A stretch of 43,462 nucleotides of DNA, taken from NCBI GenBank assembly GCA_964637345.1, contig CAZWTD010000007.1, positions 1 to 43,462 on the forward strand, written 5' to 3'. The stretch comes from CAZWTD01 sp964637345 (GTDB lineage: Bacteria; Patescibacteriota; Patescibacteriia; HK-STAS-PATE-3). Both the position numbers and the translations under genes were made by a program. The notes beneath the pieces are model-generated. The model did not search any database. It was not told the DNA's origin and saw only the letters and a list, made by a program, of their open reading frames with translations. Each line of letters opens with the position of its first letter. The stretch's first letter is position 1. Positions 8,696 to 15,903 of the stretch are shown one piece after another.

Positions 8696-9669
8696 GACGG
8701 GACAATTTCCCAGCCTTGATCGGTTTCTTCAATCCGCCCAGTCGTTGTGAATCCAGCCGCCTTAACGTGGCCGCCCCCTCCGTACACCATCGCGAGTTTT
8801 GCGACGTCTACATCTGGGGCGGTTGTCCGGTAGCTACCCTTCACCCTGCCCTCGGGAAGTTCTTGGAGGAGAAGCGCAGCGCGGGCTTCCTGAAGTCCGT
8901 TGAGAAAGTTTGTGAGTCCTTCAATGGAATCGTGGTCAACGCGGCATTCTTCGAGATCACGGATGAACACAGCAGTCGTGACAATGCCGGTTTCGGGGTT
9001 TTGTTTGAGGCGGCTGAAAACCCGGCCCCAGAGCTGGAGGCTGCGTGGCGTTTTATTTTTCCATGTCCGGTCGTTCACTTCCTGAATGAGCGCGCCCCGC
9101 CGGAGCAGTCGGGCTGCCACGTCGAGGGAGGCTTGGGTTGTTCCGAGGTTTGAGAAGGTTCCGGTATCCGTGAGAATGCCGGTTAAGAAACACGTCGCCA
9201 TGGGTCGCGTCAGCGGCTCCCCAATAGCCATACAAAAATCGTAGAGTAGCTCGGACGTCGAGGATGATTGGCGATTGATAATCGGAAGGTCAATGCGATC
9301 CGATCCATTGAAGGTCGTCGTTGTTGGGTGGTGGTCGATCACGACGCTTTTCGGTCGGTCCGGCCCAAGCAGTAGGTCAACGGCCTTCGTGCGTTTGATA
9401 TCGCCGATATCAAGGAAAATAAGAAGATCAAAAGGTTGAGCGCTAAAAGCGCGAGGATCTGTCGTGATGCGACTAAGGTCGAGGTAATCGAAATGCGCCG
9501 GGGCCGGGTCATCGACAAAAGCCGTCCATGTTTTTCCGCGACGTTCGAGGAGATAGGAAAGACCAAGGAGCGAGCCGATGGCGTCGCCGTCCGGGTGTTC
9601 ATGGGCAGTAATGAGGATGGTTTTCGACTCGGCAATCAGCCGGTCGAGTTCTGCAAATGCTTGGTTCAT
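8692..9669 (-). CDS. nrnA: DHH/DHHA1 phosphoesterase, NrnA-like
   Basis: Predicted oligoribonuclease (nanoRNase)/pAp phosphatase that clears 2-5-mer RNAs. The DHH domain shows HEHPDGDAIGS (about residues 22-32), the FLDIGD metal ligand and VIDHHPT. The C-terminal DHHA1 domain carries the substrate-binding YGGGGHVKAAG. Length 325 fits the family. Third in infB-rbfA-nrnA, a common order. Its ATG directly follows an 8-bp hairpin that fills the whole gap after rbfA, and it has no Shine-Dalgarno. Assignment to the family is firm; the substrate is inferred from homologues. Confidence 0.93.
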   Translation of the reverse strand: MNQAFAELDRLIAESKTILITAHEHPDGDAIGSLLGLSYLLERRGKTWTAFVDDPAPAHFDYLDLSRITTDPRAFSAQPFDLLIFLDIGDIKRTKAVDLLLGPDRPKSVVIDHHPTTTTFNGSDRIDLPIINRQSSSTSELLYDFCMAIGEPLTRPMATCFLTGILTDTGTFSNLGTTQASLDVAARLLRRGALIQEVNDRTWKNKTPRSLQLWGRVFSRLKQNPETGIVTTAVFIRDLEECRVDHDSIEGLTNFLNGLQEARAALLLQELPEGRVKGSYRTTAPDVDVAKLAMVYGGGGHVKAAGFTTTGRIEETDQGWEIVPS

Positions 9670-9690
9670 AGCTAGGAAAGCGTCCTAGCT
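9670..9690 (-). other. Hairpin filling the rbfA-nrnA gap
   Basis: Perfect 8-bp stem (9670-9677 with 9683-9690) and 5-base loop. It starts on the rbfA stop codon and ends at the base before the nrnA ATG. There is no T-run, so it is not a terminator. It could be an RNA-processing or translation-control element. Confidence 0.6.
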
Positions 9691-10034
9691 TACCCGGATC
9701 GGGCGAGATCGTCAAGAAGGTGCTCAACCCGAGCCGCATGTTCTTCTGTCCGGTCAGAGTGGAAGCTGATCTGGGGGACGGATTTCATAATAAGAGATCG
9801 GTTGAGGCCGTGCTGGAGGCGTCCGCGGTGAGCGTCGAGGAATTCCAGAATGGTCGCTTCCTCTGAGATTGGCAGGACCGAGACCCAAACTTTCGCAAAG
9901 CCTAAATCCGCGCTCGTACTGACGCTGGTAATCGTAACGACCGCCGAGCGGGGAAATTCGAGCTCCTTCAAGAAGAGCTTCCCAAGCTCTTGAGCGATGA
10001 GTGAATTAACGCGCTTGATTCGGTCGGAGCTCAT
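9690..10034 (-). CDS. rbfA: Ribosome-binding factor A
   Basis: Small KH-fold assembly factor for the 30S subunit that helps mature the 16S rRNA 5' end. The 114-residue product starts with SSDRIKRVNSLIAQELGKL, typical of RbfA, followed by the VTITSVSTSADLGFAKVWVSV strand region and a C-terminal helix. The ATG at 10032-10034 lies one base after the infB stop, so the two genes are tightly coupled. An upstream in-frame start at 10094 lies inside infB and is unlikely. No Shine-Dalgarno. Confidence 0.92.
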   Translation of the reverse strand: MSSDRIKRVNSLIAQELGKLFLKELEFPRSAVVTITSVSTSADLGFAKVWVSVLPISEEATILEFLDAHRGRLQHGLNRSLIMKSVPQISFHSDRTEEHAARVEHLLDDLARSG

Positions 10035-10035
10035 A

Positions 10036-11832
10036 CTAGGCGCCGAAACTTTTCTTTCGAATTTCTTCAGAGTAGAACTCGAGCGTGTCTCCAACGGCGA
10101 TCACCGGACTGCATTCAATCTTCATTCCGCACTCCGCCCCAGATTGAACCTCTTTCACGTCACGTTTCTGCGTTTGAAGTTGAGTGACAGTCCCGATCGC
10201 AAGCGTTTCGCCGTTTCGTGTAATTCGAACCCGTGATCCGTGAACGGCTTTTCCGCTCGTGACTTGACCTCCGACAATCATCCTGGATCGTTCAGTTCGG
10301 AAAACCGCCAAGATTTTGAGCTTTCCGAGTTCGGTGACAATAACTTCTGGAGTCAGGAGCGATTCAGCGTGGGCCCGAACCTCGTCGACAAGATCATAAA
10401 TAATCGAATAGAGCTTTGTGGAAATGTCTTTGCCTTTCGCGACCGCTTCAGCTGATGGCGTGAGCGCAACATTAAAGCCGAAGAGTTGGGCTTTTCCGGT
10501 TTCTGCAGCGAGAACATCAGCCTCGGTGATGTTTCCCAGCCCTTTTTGGATAATCTTCACTGCGACCTCGTCATTCCGAATGACTTCTAACGCGCCCGTA
10601 ATCGCCTCGAGTGATCCGAGGGTATCGGCCTTGAGTACGACCGGAATAACCTTCGCTCCCTTAGCGTTTTCTTCGGTGGATTGGACCTCGGCCGTAGCGC
10701 TGACGGTAGTCGTCGCGGTTCGACTCTTCAGTTGGTAGTTTTTCACTCGCTTTTTGACGTCGCTGAGGTCGCTCACGACTTGGAGAATATCGCCGACTGC
10801 CGGAGCGCCCTTTAATCCGATAATGCGCGCTGGGGTGGCTGGGCCCGCCGAGCTGATCGTTTGGCCTCGATAGTCCTTCAGCGCTTTCACCTTCCCATAA
10901 ATGTTCCCGATTGACATCAGGTCGCCGGGCCGGAGGGTTCCGGTTTGGACGAGAACAGTCGCAACTGGTCCTTCGCCTGGATCAATATGCGATTCAATAA
11001 TCGTTCCGATTGCTGATCGGTCTGGGTTGGCTTTCAACGACTCTTTTTCAAGTTCGGCGACGAGAAGGACGACGTCGAGGAGTTCCGTGAGTCCAGTTTT
11101 CTCTTTTGCCGAAACCGGAGCCATGACGGTTTTTCCGCCCCAGTCTTCCCCGAGGACGTTCAATTCCGAAAGCTGTTGCTTAACGCGATCAACGTTAGCT
11201 TCAGGCTTGTCGATTTTATTGATAGCGACGACAAAGGGGATTCGGCTTTTCGTGATGATGTCGAGCGCTTCTTTTGTCTGGGGCTTTACTCCGTCATCAG
11301 CCGCAACAACGAGAATTGCCACGTCGGCAACGCGCGCGCCGCGCGAACGCATGGCGCTGAAGGCTTCGTGACCTGGTGTATCAATGAAAGTGATGGTCCG
11401 TCCTTTTTCCGTGACCTGATACGCGCCGACCCTTTGTGTGATACCGCCAGCCTCCTCGTCCACGACATTCGTCGAGCGGATCGCGTCGAGGAGTTTCGTT
11501 TTTCCGTGATCAACGTGGCCCATAACGACAACAACCGGCGGGCGTGGTTGGAGGTGAGCAGCTTCTTCTTGGGCCGCGGCTTCCAAAACACTGGTGTCCG
11601 GACCTTCTTCGCTCTCTGCTTCTTGGGTTGTCGTAAATCCAAAATCCTGCGCGATCACCGCAGCGGTGTCGTAGTCGATCCGTTCGTTCTGACCTGACAT
11701 AATGCCATTCTTCATAAGCTCACCGATCACTTTAGTGACGGGAAGCTTGAGTTTGTCGGCTAACTCCTTGATGACAATAGTCTCAGGGAGGGCGACGGTC
11801 TTTGGTTCAGGGGATGGCGAAATCTCCGGCAT
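10036..11832 (-). CDS. infB: Translation initiation factor IF-2
   Basis: GTPase that brings fMet-tRNA to the 30S subunit. At 598 residues it is short: one IF2_N-like module (VIKELADKLKLPVTKVIGEL) and a brief linker precede the G domain, without the long N-terminal extension of E. coli IF-2. GTPase motifs are complete: GHVDHGKT, GGITQRVGAYQV, DTPGHEAF, NKIDKP and SAKEKTGL. The elongation-factor-like domains and the C-terminal fMet-tRNA-binding domain follow, with IIKADTLGSLEAI-type sequence recognisable. It leads infB-rbfA-nrnA from a strong promoter. nusA is not next to it here. Confidence 0.97.
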   Translation of the reverse strand: MPEISPSPEPKTVALPETIVIKELADKLKLPVTKVIGELMKNGIMSGQNERIDYDTAAVIAQDFGFTTTQEAESEEGPDTSVLEAAAQEEAAHLQPRPPVVVVMGHVDHGKTKLLDAIRSTNVVDEEAGGITQRVGAYQVTEKGRTITFIDTPGHEAFSAMRSRGARVADVAILVVAADDGVKPQTKEALDIITKSRIPFVVAINKIDKPEANVDRVKQQLSELNVLGEDWGGKTVMAPVSAKEKTGLTELLDVVLLVAELEKESLKANPDRSAIGTIIESHIDPGEGPVATVLVQTGTLRPGDLMSIGNIYGKVKALKDYRGQTISSAGPATPARIIGLKGAPAVGDILQVVSDLSDVKKRVKNYQLKSRTATTTVSATAEVQSTEENAKGAKVIPVVLKADTLGSLEAITGALEVIRNDEVAVKIIQKGLGNITEADVLAAETGKAQLFGFNVALTPSAEAVAKGKDISTKLYSIIYDLVDEVRAHAESLLTPEVIVTELGKLKILAVFRTERSRMIVGGQVTSGKAVHGSRVRITRNGETLAIGTVTQLQTQKRDVKEVQSGAECGMKIECSPVIAVGDTLEFYSEEIRKKSFGA

Positions 11833-11861
11833 TGCCTTTTGTGCGTTATGAAATCAGGCGA

Positions 11862-11890
11862 AGTGTACCGAATTCATGCAAAACTGTCAA
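11862..11890 (-). promoter_or_regulatory. Promoter of infB-rbfA-nrnA
   Basis: Minus strand -35 TTGACA (11885-11890), a 17-base spacer and -10 TACACT (11862-11867). Start near 11855, leader about 23 bases. Confidence 0.85.
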
Positions 11891-11904
11891 TCATTGAGAT
11901 TCAA

Positions 11905-11943
11905 AAAGAAAAGACCGGCAAGCTCTGGGAGAGCGCGCCGGTC
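11905..11943 (-). terminator. Terminator of the secreted hypothetical gene
   Basis: Minus strand hairpin: outer 7-bp GACCGGC/GCCGGTC (11913-11919, 11937-11943) and inner 5-bp stem with GGG loop, followed by a T-rich tract read from 11912 to 11905. It separates this gene from the infB promoter. Confidence 0.85.
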
Positions 11944-11955
11944 CTTCGGAAGGAA

Positions 11956-12801
11956 CTAGAATCGGTTGTTGCCGAGGAGGTGATCGCTTGATCGGACAGC
12001 GATTGTTGCGAGAAGCCCGTCGAAGGCTGCTGCGGAAACGATCGGCCCTGCCTGACCAGCCCGGACCAGTTGAGCAAAACGCTGACAGTCGTCCAAGGTC
12101 AAGCTCAAGAGCGCGTCTTCGTATGACCGCGTTCCTGAACGGCGAATAATTTCATCCGCCAGTTCAAAGGTTTGACCCTGGGTGGCGAGGCTGAGAACCT
12201 CAGCCTCAATCGACAACGCAGTCAGTTCCGATCCCTCGGGGTCGTTCTCGTAGGAGCCGTTTTCCGCCAACCATCCATAGTATCCTTGAGTATAGAGGTG
12301 GGCAGCGAGCAAGGCCGGCGGCCAGTTAATGCCGGGGACCATGAACGCTGACCAGCCGTACTCCTCGCTGCTAAAGTAGAGGATGGCTGGGAAGTCGTCC
12401 GCTGACTCGAGACTCACGAGGCAGAACTCGCGCCCGACCATCAGTTCCTGGATATTGACGCTCAATGAGGCTCCGCGGAGGTAGAAGCTGATCCTCAACG
12501 GGGTGAGGAATGTGTAGACAGAGTCAGCGGTTGCCCCGGACGGTCGATAGCAGTTGAGCGCGTCAAGAATGACTGCTTCTTGCTCGCGCGTGTCCTTGAC
12601 TACGGCCTCGAAGTCGCCTTCCCCAATCCCATCCGTTGAGATGAGCCACCAGGCGTCCCCGGAAGAGGTGTTGGAAATGCCCGCGAACAGACTGTCGAGG
12701 TGAATCGAGATTTGCTCGTCGAGGTTTTGGGCCTGAACGAACGTTGGCGTTGATGAAAAGAACAGAATGGAAAGGACCAAGCAGACCAACCCGCGCAGCA
12801 T
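11956..12801 (-). CDS. Secreted protein of unknown function
   Basis: No family recognised. The 281 residues start with a clear Sec signal peptide (hydrophobic core about residues 4-18, probable cleavage after FVQA near residue 24). The mature part is acidic, has few Lys, contains several aromatic clusters (DAWWLIST, YTQGYYGWLAENGSY) and four scattered Cys, and looks like a globular exported domain. A G-rich ribosome site (AAGGGGG) lies 5 bases before the ATG, unlike the neighbouring housekeeping genes. It is transcribed alone: a terminator follows and another hairpin precedes it. Confidence 0.75.
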   Translation of the reverse strand: MLRGLVCLVLSILFFSSTPTFVQAQNLDEQISIHLDSLFAGISNTSSGDAWWLISTDGIGEGDFEAVVKDTREQEAVILDALNCYRPSGATADSVYTFLTPLRISFYLRGASLSVNIQELMVGREFCLVSLESADDFPAILYFSSEEYGWSAFMVPGINWPPALLAAHLYTQGYYGWLAENGSYENDPEGSELTALSIEAEVLSLATQGQTFELADEIIRRSGTRSYEDALLSLTLDDCQRFAQLVRAGQAGPIVSAAAFDGLLATIAVRSSDHLLGNNRF

Positions 12802-12850
12802 GTTTACCCCCTTGTCAGATGCGCTTCTGCTGGTGACAGTACAAACACAA

Positions 12851-12879
12851 TGCTTATCACGACGAACCTAAACCGTCAA
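12851..12879 (-). promoter_or_regulatory. Weak candidate promoter for the secreted hypothetical gene
   Basis: Minus strand -35 TTGACG (12874-12879), a 17-base spacer and a poor -10 TAAGCA (12851-12856). Good -35, weak -10. Confidence 0.35.
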
Positions 12880-12895
12880 TGAGCGGAAAACATAG

Positions 12896-12919
12896 CGCCC
12901 GCGATTGAGGTCGCGGGCG
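12896..12919 (-). terminator. Hairpin terminator of the 3D-domain gene
   Basis: Perfect 9-bp GC-rich stem (12896-12904 with 12911-12919) and 6-base loop just after the 3D-domain gene. On the minus strand it is followed by CTATGTTTT, an interrupted T-run. Confidence 0.65.
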
Positions 12920-12925
12920 GAAAGT

Positions 12926-13435
12926 TTAGAGAATTTCCATTGTGAGGGTGCGCTTGCCCCATTGCAGCGCATCCGATCGCGTCGGCATCCAGATATCTGC
13001 ATGGAAGGGGCCGGCGCGCGAGCTCAACCGATCCTCAACAACGAAGATTTTTTCGCCGAAGCGGTCGGGGAAGCGAACCTTGGTCCCAAAAGGCAGGGCA
13101 TTAAAGGCAACCGTGCCGTCGTGCACCTTTGAGCCTGACGCAGTCGTAAAGGGATCGCCATCAGTTTGATCAACCGTACTCGAATATGCCGTGACGACGA
13201 CTTGAATTGTCCGTTTGGCCGGGCGCGACTGGATTTCCGGAAGTCGGTTCGGCTGAACAGCAATTTCCTCACCTACAGGCAGGCAGACCGCCGTGCTTGG
13301 AGTCTTGAGTTCGATGGCGCCGTTTTGCGCAAAGACATGGCGCGGAAAAGCGAGGTTGAAAATCGCGATCAGGGCGATGATAGTGAAGCGTCCAGTGCGG
13401 CGCCGTGAGGGGGGAACGAAGGACAGAAACGTCAT
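12926..13435 (-). CDS. 3D-domain secreted cell-wall protein
   Basis: Exported protein of 169 residues with a C-terminal 3D (Asp-Asp-Asp) double-psi-barrel domain, the type found in MltA/YocH-like peptidoglycan lytic proteins. The N-terminus has a basic stretch RRRTGR, then a hydrophobic signal segment ending near AQNG (residue 38). The 3D domain begins at VVVTAYSSTVDQTDGDP (about residue 78) and includes TASG, AFNALPFGTKVRFP, VVEDRLS and HADIWMP; the conserved Asp residues of the barrel are present. Probable role: cleavage or remodelling of cell-wall glycan. There is no Shine-Dalgarno, and the leader carries two hairpins directly after the promoter, which suggests regulation at RNA level. Confidence 0.85.
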   Translation of the reverse strand: MTFLSFVPPSRRRTGRFTIIALIAIFNLAFPRHVFAQNGAIELKTPSTAVCLPVGEEIAVQPNRLPEIQSRPAKRTIQVVVTAYSSTVDQTDGDPFTTASGSKVHDGTVAFNALPFGTKVRFPDRFGEKIFVVEDRLSSRAGPFHADIWMPTRSDALQWGKRTLTMEIL

Positions 13436-13465
13436 ACGCTTGGGTTACTGCTCGTCGGAGCCAGG

Positions 13466-13528
13466 AAAGGCCCTTCCCCCCGTCTAGGCCTTTTGGCACG
13501 AAAAAACACCGTCTAGGCTTGGTGTTTT
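13466..13528 (-). promoter_or_regulatory. Candidate attenuator/riboswitch-like leader of 3D gene
   Basis: Read on the minus strand, hairpin 1 (13521-13528 with 13503-13510, 8 bp, 10-base loop) ends in a run of six T and looks like an intrinsic terminator, starting within a few bases of the predicted transcription start. Hairpin 2 follows (13487-13493 with 13466-13472, 7 bp, 14-base loop). Each hairpin carries the same decamer GCCTAGACGG (13509-13518 and 13480-13489). The coding sequence begins 30 bases later. No known riboswitch class is recognised. Confidence 0.65.
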
Positions 13529-13536
13529 GCCGACGG

Positions 13537-13565
13537 ACCTTAGCAGAAAACCCGATTTTGGTCAA
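13537..13565 (-). promoter_or_regulatory. Promoter of the 3D-domain gene
   Basis: Minus strand -35 TTGACC (13560-13565), a 17-base spacer and -10 TAAGGT (13537-13542). Start near 13530, immediately before the leader hairpins. Confidence 0.8.
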
Positions 13566-13728
13566 GACTCTTAGGCGAAAACGAAAAGCGTTGACCGCGC
13601 CTTTACGCTTACCAACATCTCATCTGAACACGGATTGTATACGGTGTTTTGTCGATCCCAAAACGGGATTTGGGGGCTAGAGGGATTCTCCCGCACCTTA
13701 TTCATAATACTTCGAATGGATTGCGGGA

Positions 13729-13747
13729 TCCCGCCATCGAGGCGGGA
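13729..13747. repeat. 7-bp GC-rich inverted repeat
   Basis: TCCCGCC/GGCGGGA with a 5-base loop, between tRNA-His and the 3D-gene promoter. It may help end or process the tRNA transcript, but no T-run follows. Apart from it I see nothing convincing in 13566-13789; a 68-codon open frame there has no ribosome site or recognisable content. Confidence 0.45.
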
Positions 13748-13789
13748 GAACCAAATATCGTTATTATCATACTGCATGAATACAAAACA

Positions 13790-13882
13790 GGTACATTGGG
13801 GTGACCAGAGGGAATTGAACCCTCATCACTGGTGCCACAGACCAGTGCACTAACCATTGTGCTATGGTCACCCCAATGTACC
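13790..13882. repeat. 18-bp inverted repeat enclosing tRNA-His
   Basis: Arms 13790-13807 and 13865-13882 are perfect complements. The inner seven base pairs are the tRNA acceptor stem; the pairing continues through G-1:C73, the CCA end and eight further flanking bases. The precursor RNA would therefore have a continuous 18-bp end helix. Confidence 0.85.
13797..13872 (-). tRNA. tRNA-His (anticodon GTG)
   Basis: Complete cloverleaf on the minus strand: acceptor GTGACCA/TGGTCAC, D-stem GCAC/GTGC, anticodon stem CTGGT/ACCAG around loop CTGTGGC (anticodon GTG), and T-stem GAGGG/CCCTC with loop TTCAATT. The tRNA-His hallmark G-1 opposite C73 is present, and CCA is encoded. It has its own promoter upstream (13969-13997). 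Confidence 0.97.
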
Positions 13883-13901
13883 CATTTGTTTTTAATTTAT
13901 C

Positions 13902-13940
13902 GCCACAGACCGATGCGCTAACCACTGTGCTATAGCCACC
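13902..13940 (-). pseudogene. 5'-half copy of tRNA-His in the tRNA-His leader
   Basis: These 39 bases match the 5' half of tRNA-His from G-1 through the anticodon loop with a few substitutions, all of them transitions. The homology stops right after the loop CTGTGGC, and AT-rich sequence follows. The 3' half is missing and the D-stem has one mismatch. It lies between the tRNA-His promoter and tRNA-His itself, so it should be transcribed as leader. Its acceptor GGTGGCTA is closer to usual bacterial tRNA-His than that of the intact gene. Confidence 0.85.
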
Positions 13941-13968
13941 CCGAATCCTGCTTTTTCAAAACAGAGGC

Positions 13969-13997
13969 AAAATATCAAGCTTTTGCCCGACCGTCAA
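13969..13997 (-). promoter_or_regulatory. Promoter of tRNA-His
   Basis: Minus strand -35 TTGACG (13992-13997), a 17-base spacer and -10 TATTTT (13969-13974). It directly follows the exchanger stop codon; start near 13962, before the half-tRNA. Confidence 0.75.
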
Positions 13998-13999
13998 CG

Positions 14000-14956
14000 C
14001 TAGCCGTGGAGTCGCGCTGCGCTAAAGGATTCCAAGGCCAGGAAGAGCGCATAGAGGGCAACGAGAACGAAGCCTTCTTGGCGGCTTAGTTTTCGCTCGG
14101 ACCGGCTTGAAAGGAATAGGGTAGCAACAACGAGAAGAAGCGTCGCAAAGCTCGTGTAGAGCGGGAGTCGGGCGGAGAAGACCATCGGACTTATTAGCCC
14201 GAGGAGTCCGATAAGCAAGGTATTCGCGGTTGCTGATCCGAGAACATCGCCGAAAACGATCGAACGGTTATTCCGGCGAGCCGTCAGGGTGAGCGTTAGC
14301 TCCGGAAGGTTCGTTCCGACGCCGAGAATAAGGAGGCCGACAACGAGGGGCGGAAGCGACAGGTTGCTCGCGAGCACTGTTGCGACGTTGACGAGGGCTC
14401 GGGCAAAGAGAATGAGGAGGCCTAAGGAGCCGAGGAAGAGAAAGGCTGCTCCAAGGCTCGATAGTTTTTTTGGCGGAGCCTCGTCTTTGATTCGGTCCCG
14501 GCCACGATTTTGACGGATGAGCCAGATGATGTGGATGACATACGCACTGAAACACAGCGCAGCGTCGATACGACTTAAAGAAGCGTCAAGCACGAGCAAA
14601 GACGGGAGGAGGATGACGAGGCTGGATACGGCAAGAGTCCCCAGCCGAAGGTTTCCCTTTATCCGGATCTCGCGATTAAGAATGGCGTTCAAGCCAGCAA
14701 CGAGCGAGAGTAAAATAATCGTTCCGCTCACGAGGTTTCCGAAGGAGAGCGTTGGAACGCCCTCTGCTATGGCGTTGATCCCGACAGTCATCTCCGGAAA
14801 GCTCGTCGCGATTCCGAGCACGATAAAACCAAGAATGAATTCGTTTAAGCGAATCGCGCGGCCAAGGCGACCGACCGACCGAACAAGAACGCGGGCAACG
14901 ATTCCGATAGCCGCGCAAAGAATGACGAGAATAATCGCTGCGAGCGGGGTGCTCAT
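14000..14956 (-). CDS. CaCA-family Na+/Ca2+ exchanger-like membrane protein
   Basis: Polytopic inner-membrane antiporter of 318 residues with about ten hydrophobic segments and two inverted alpha repeats. The repeats are recognised by FIVLGIATSFPEMTVG (near residue 45) and LLILGVGTNLPELTLTL (near 205), each with the conserved Pro-Glu that binds Ca2+/Na+. The second repeat continues FGDVLGSATANTLL, close to the canonical G-S-x-x-x-N; in the first repeat the matching stretch is FGNLVSGTIILL, which lacks the expected Asn. A short charged loop near 150-165 separates the halves. It overlaps the upstream recombinase gene by four bases (ATGA), indicating coupled translation. Ion specificity is not deducible. 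Confidence 0.88.
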   Translation of the reverse strand: MSTPLAAIILVILCAAIGIVARVLVRSVGRLGRAIRLNEFILGFIVLGIATSFPEMTVGINAIAEGVPTLSFGNLVSGTIILLSLVAGLNAILNREIRIKGNLRLGTLAVSSLVILLPSLLVLDASLSRIDAALCFSAYVIHIIWLIRQNRGRDRIKDEAPPKKLSSLGAAFLFLGSLGLLILFARALVNVATVLASNLSLPPLVVGLLILGVGTNLPELTLTLTARRNNRSIVFGDVLGSATANTLLIGLLGLISPMVFSARLPLYTSFATLLLVVATLFLSSRSERKLSRQEGFVLVALYALFLALESFSAARLHG

Positions 14957-15897
14957 GCGCCGCCCTCCCGTTTCCGTCCGTGAAAGTTTTTGTAGACTTC
15001 TTTGAGTTGCCGGTCGGTGACGTGGGTATAGACCTGCGTTGTCGTGATCGAGGCGTGCCCGAGGAGGGCTTGAACCGAGCGAATGTCTGCGCCGTTCATC
15101 AAGAGGTCGGTGGCATAACTATGCCGAAGCGTATGGGGGGTAATCGTTTTCGTGAGTCCGGCAGCTGCGGCATAGTGTTGAACAAGACGTTGGATTGAGC
15201 GCGGGGTGAGCGGAGTTGGATCGGCGTCCGGCGCGCTGACCGACCGGCCGGCAGCCCGGTCTGCACGGACGAAGAGGGCAGGGTTGCCGTCTTGGCGCTG
15301 TTCGAGGTAATCGCGGATTGCGCCTTTTGCCTGTTCGGAGAGAAAGACGAGACGGACTTTTCCGCCTTTTCCTCGGACCGTGAATTCATCTTTCTCGAGA
15401 TTCACGTCGTCCCGCTGCAGTTTTGCGAGCTCGGAAACGCGGAGTCCAGTCGAAAAGAGGAGCTCAAGGATCGCGTGATCCCGACGACCAAGAAGGGTAT
15501 CCCCCTCGTTTTTTATCGGCGCCTGGAGAAGCTGATCGAGGTCGCCGCCTTCAAGAAAGTCGACGGTGCGCTCCGACTGCTTCATTAACTCGATTTTTTC
15601 CGGAGCGAGGGAAGCGATGTCTCTCTTCGCGAGATACTTTAAAAACGAACGTAAGGCGATGAGATGATAGTTTTGCGTCGTCTTCTTGAGCGTCTCGCCG
15701 TCGTAACCGGTCAGGCGATTGAGCGCAAGGCGGTAACGGCGGATTATTTCCGGATCGATTTCGCTTGGATTTTTAAGTTTCGTTATCGCCAAGAAGCGCG
15801 TAAGGTAGAAGTCATAGTTCCGGAGCGTGAGTTGGCTTCGGCCGCGCTCAATCTCGAGGTATTCGAGAAATTGCGTTTTCAGCGCATCGAGGGTCAT
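14953..15897 (-). CDS. Tyrosine recombinase XerC/XerD-like
   Basis: Site-specific recombinase of 314 residues, normally acting on chromosome dimers at dif. An N-terminal SAM-like core-binding domain (about 1-95) precedes the catalytic domain. All catalytic residues are present: Arg153 (STGLRVSEL), Lys177 (GKGGK), His255 and Arg258 (HTLRHSYAT), His281 (LGHASI) and nucleophile Tyr290 (TTQVYTH). An insertion with the sequence DRAAGRSVSAPDADPTPL lies before the last helices. Predicted transcription starts on the A of the ATG at 15897, so the mRNA should be leaderless; this excludes the in-frame GTG at 15915, which lies inside the promoter. A housekeeping Xer is more likely than a phage integrase. 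Confidence 0.93.
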   Translation of the reverse strand: MTLDALKTQFLEYLEIERGRSQLTLRNYDFYLTRFLAITKLKNPSEIDPEIIRRYRLALNRLTGYDGETLKKTTQNYHLIALRSFLKYLAKRDIASLAPEKIELMKQSERTVDFLEGGDLDQLLQAPIKNEGDTLLGRRDHAILELLFSTGLRVSELAKLQRDDVNLEKDEFTVRGKGGKVRLVFLSEQAKGAIRDYLEQRQDGNPALFVRADRAAGRSVSAPDADPTPLTPRSIQRLVQHYAAAAGLTKTITPHTLRHSYATDLLMNGADIRSVQALLGHASITTTQVYTHVTDRQLKEVYKNFHGRKREGGA

Positions 15898-15903
15898 GTA
15901 GAT

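Noticed and set aside
13466..13528. Guanidine-II (mini-ykkC) riboswitch because of two hairpins with ACGG
   Set aside because: That class has ACGR as a short closing loop; here ACGG lies in long loops or at the stem edge, so the geometry does not fit.
13571..13777. 68-codon minus-strand frame after tRNA-His
   Set aside because: No ribosome site, no recognisable content, and it contains the GC-rich inverted repeat; treated as noncoding.
14953..15897. Integrase of a mobile element inserted at tRNA-His
   Set aside because: The recombinase has housekeeping Xer features, no element genes or matching att repeats are visible, and a 5' (not 3') tRNA half remains. Kept only as a minor hypothesis.
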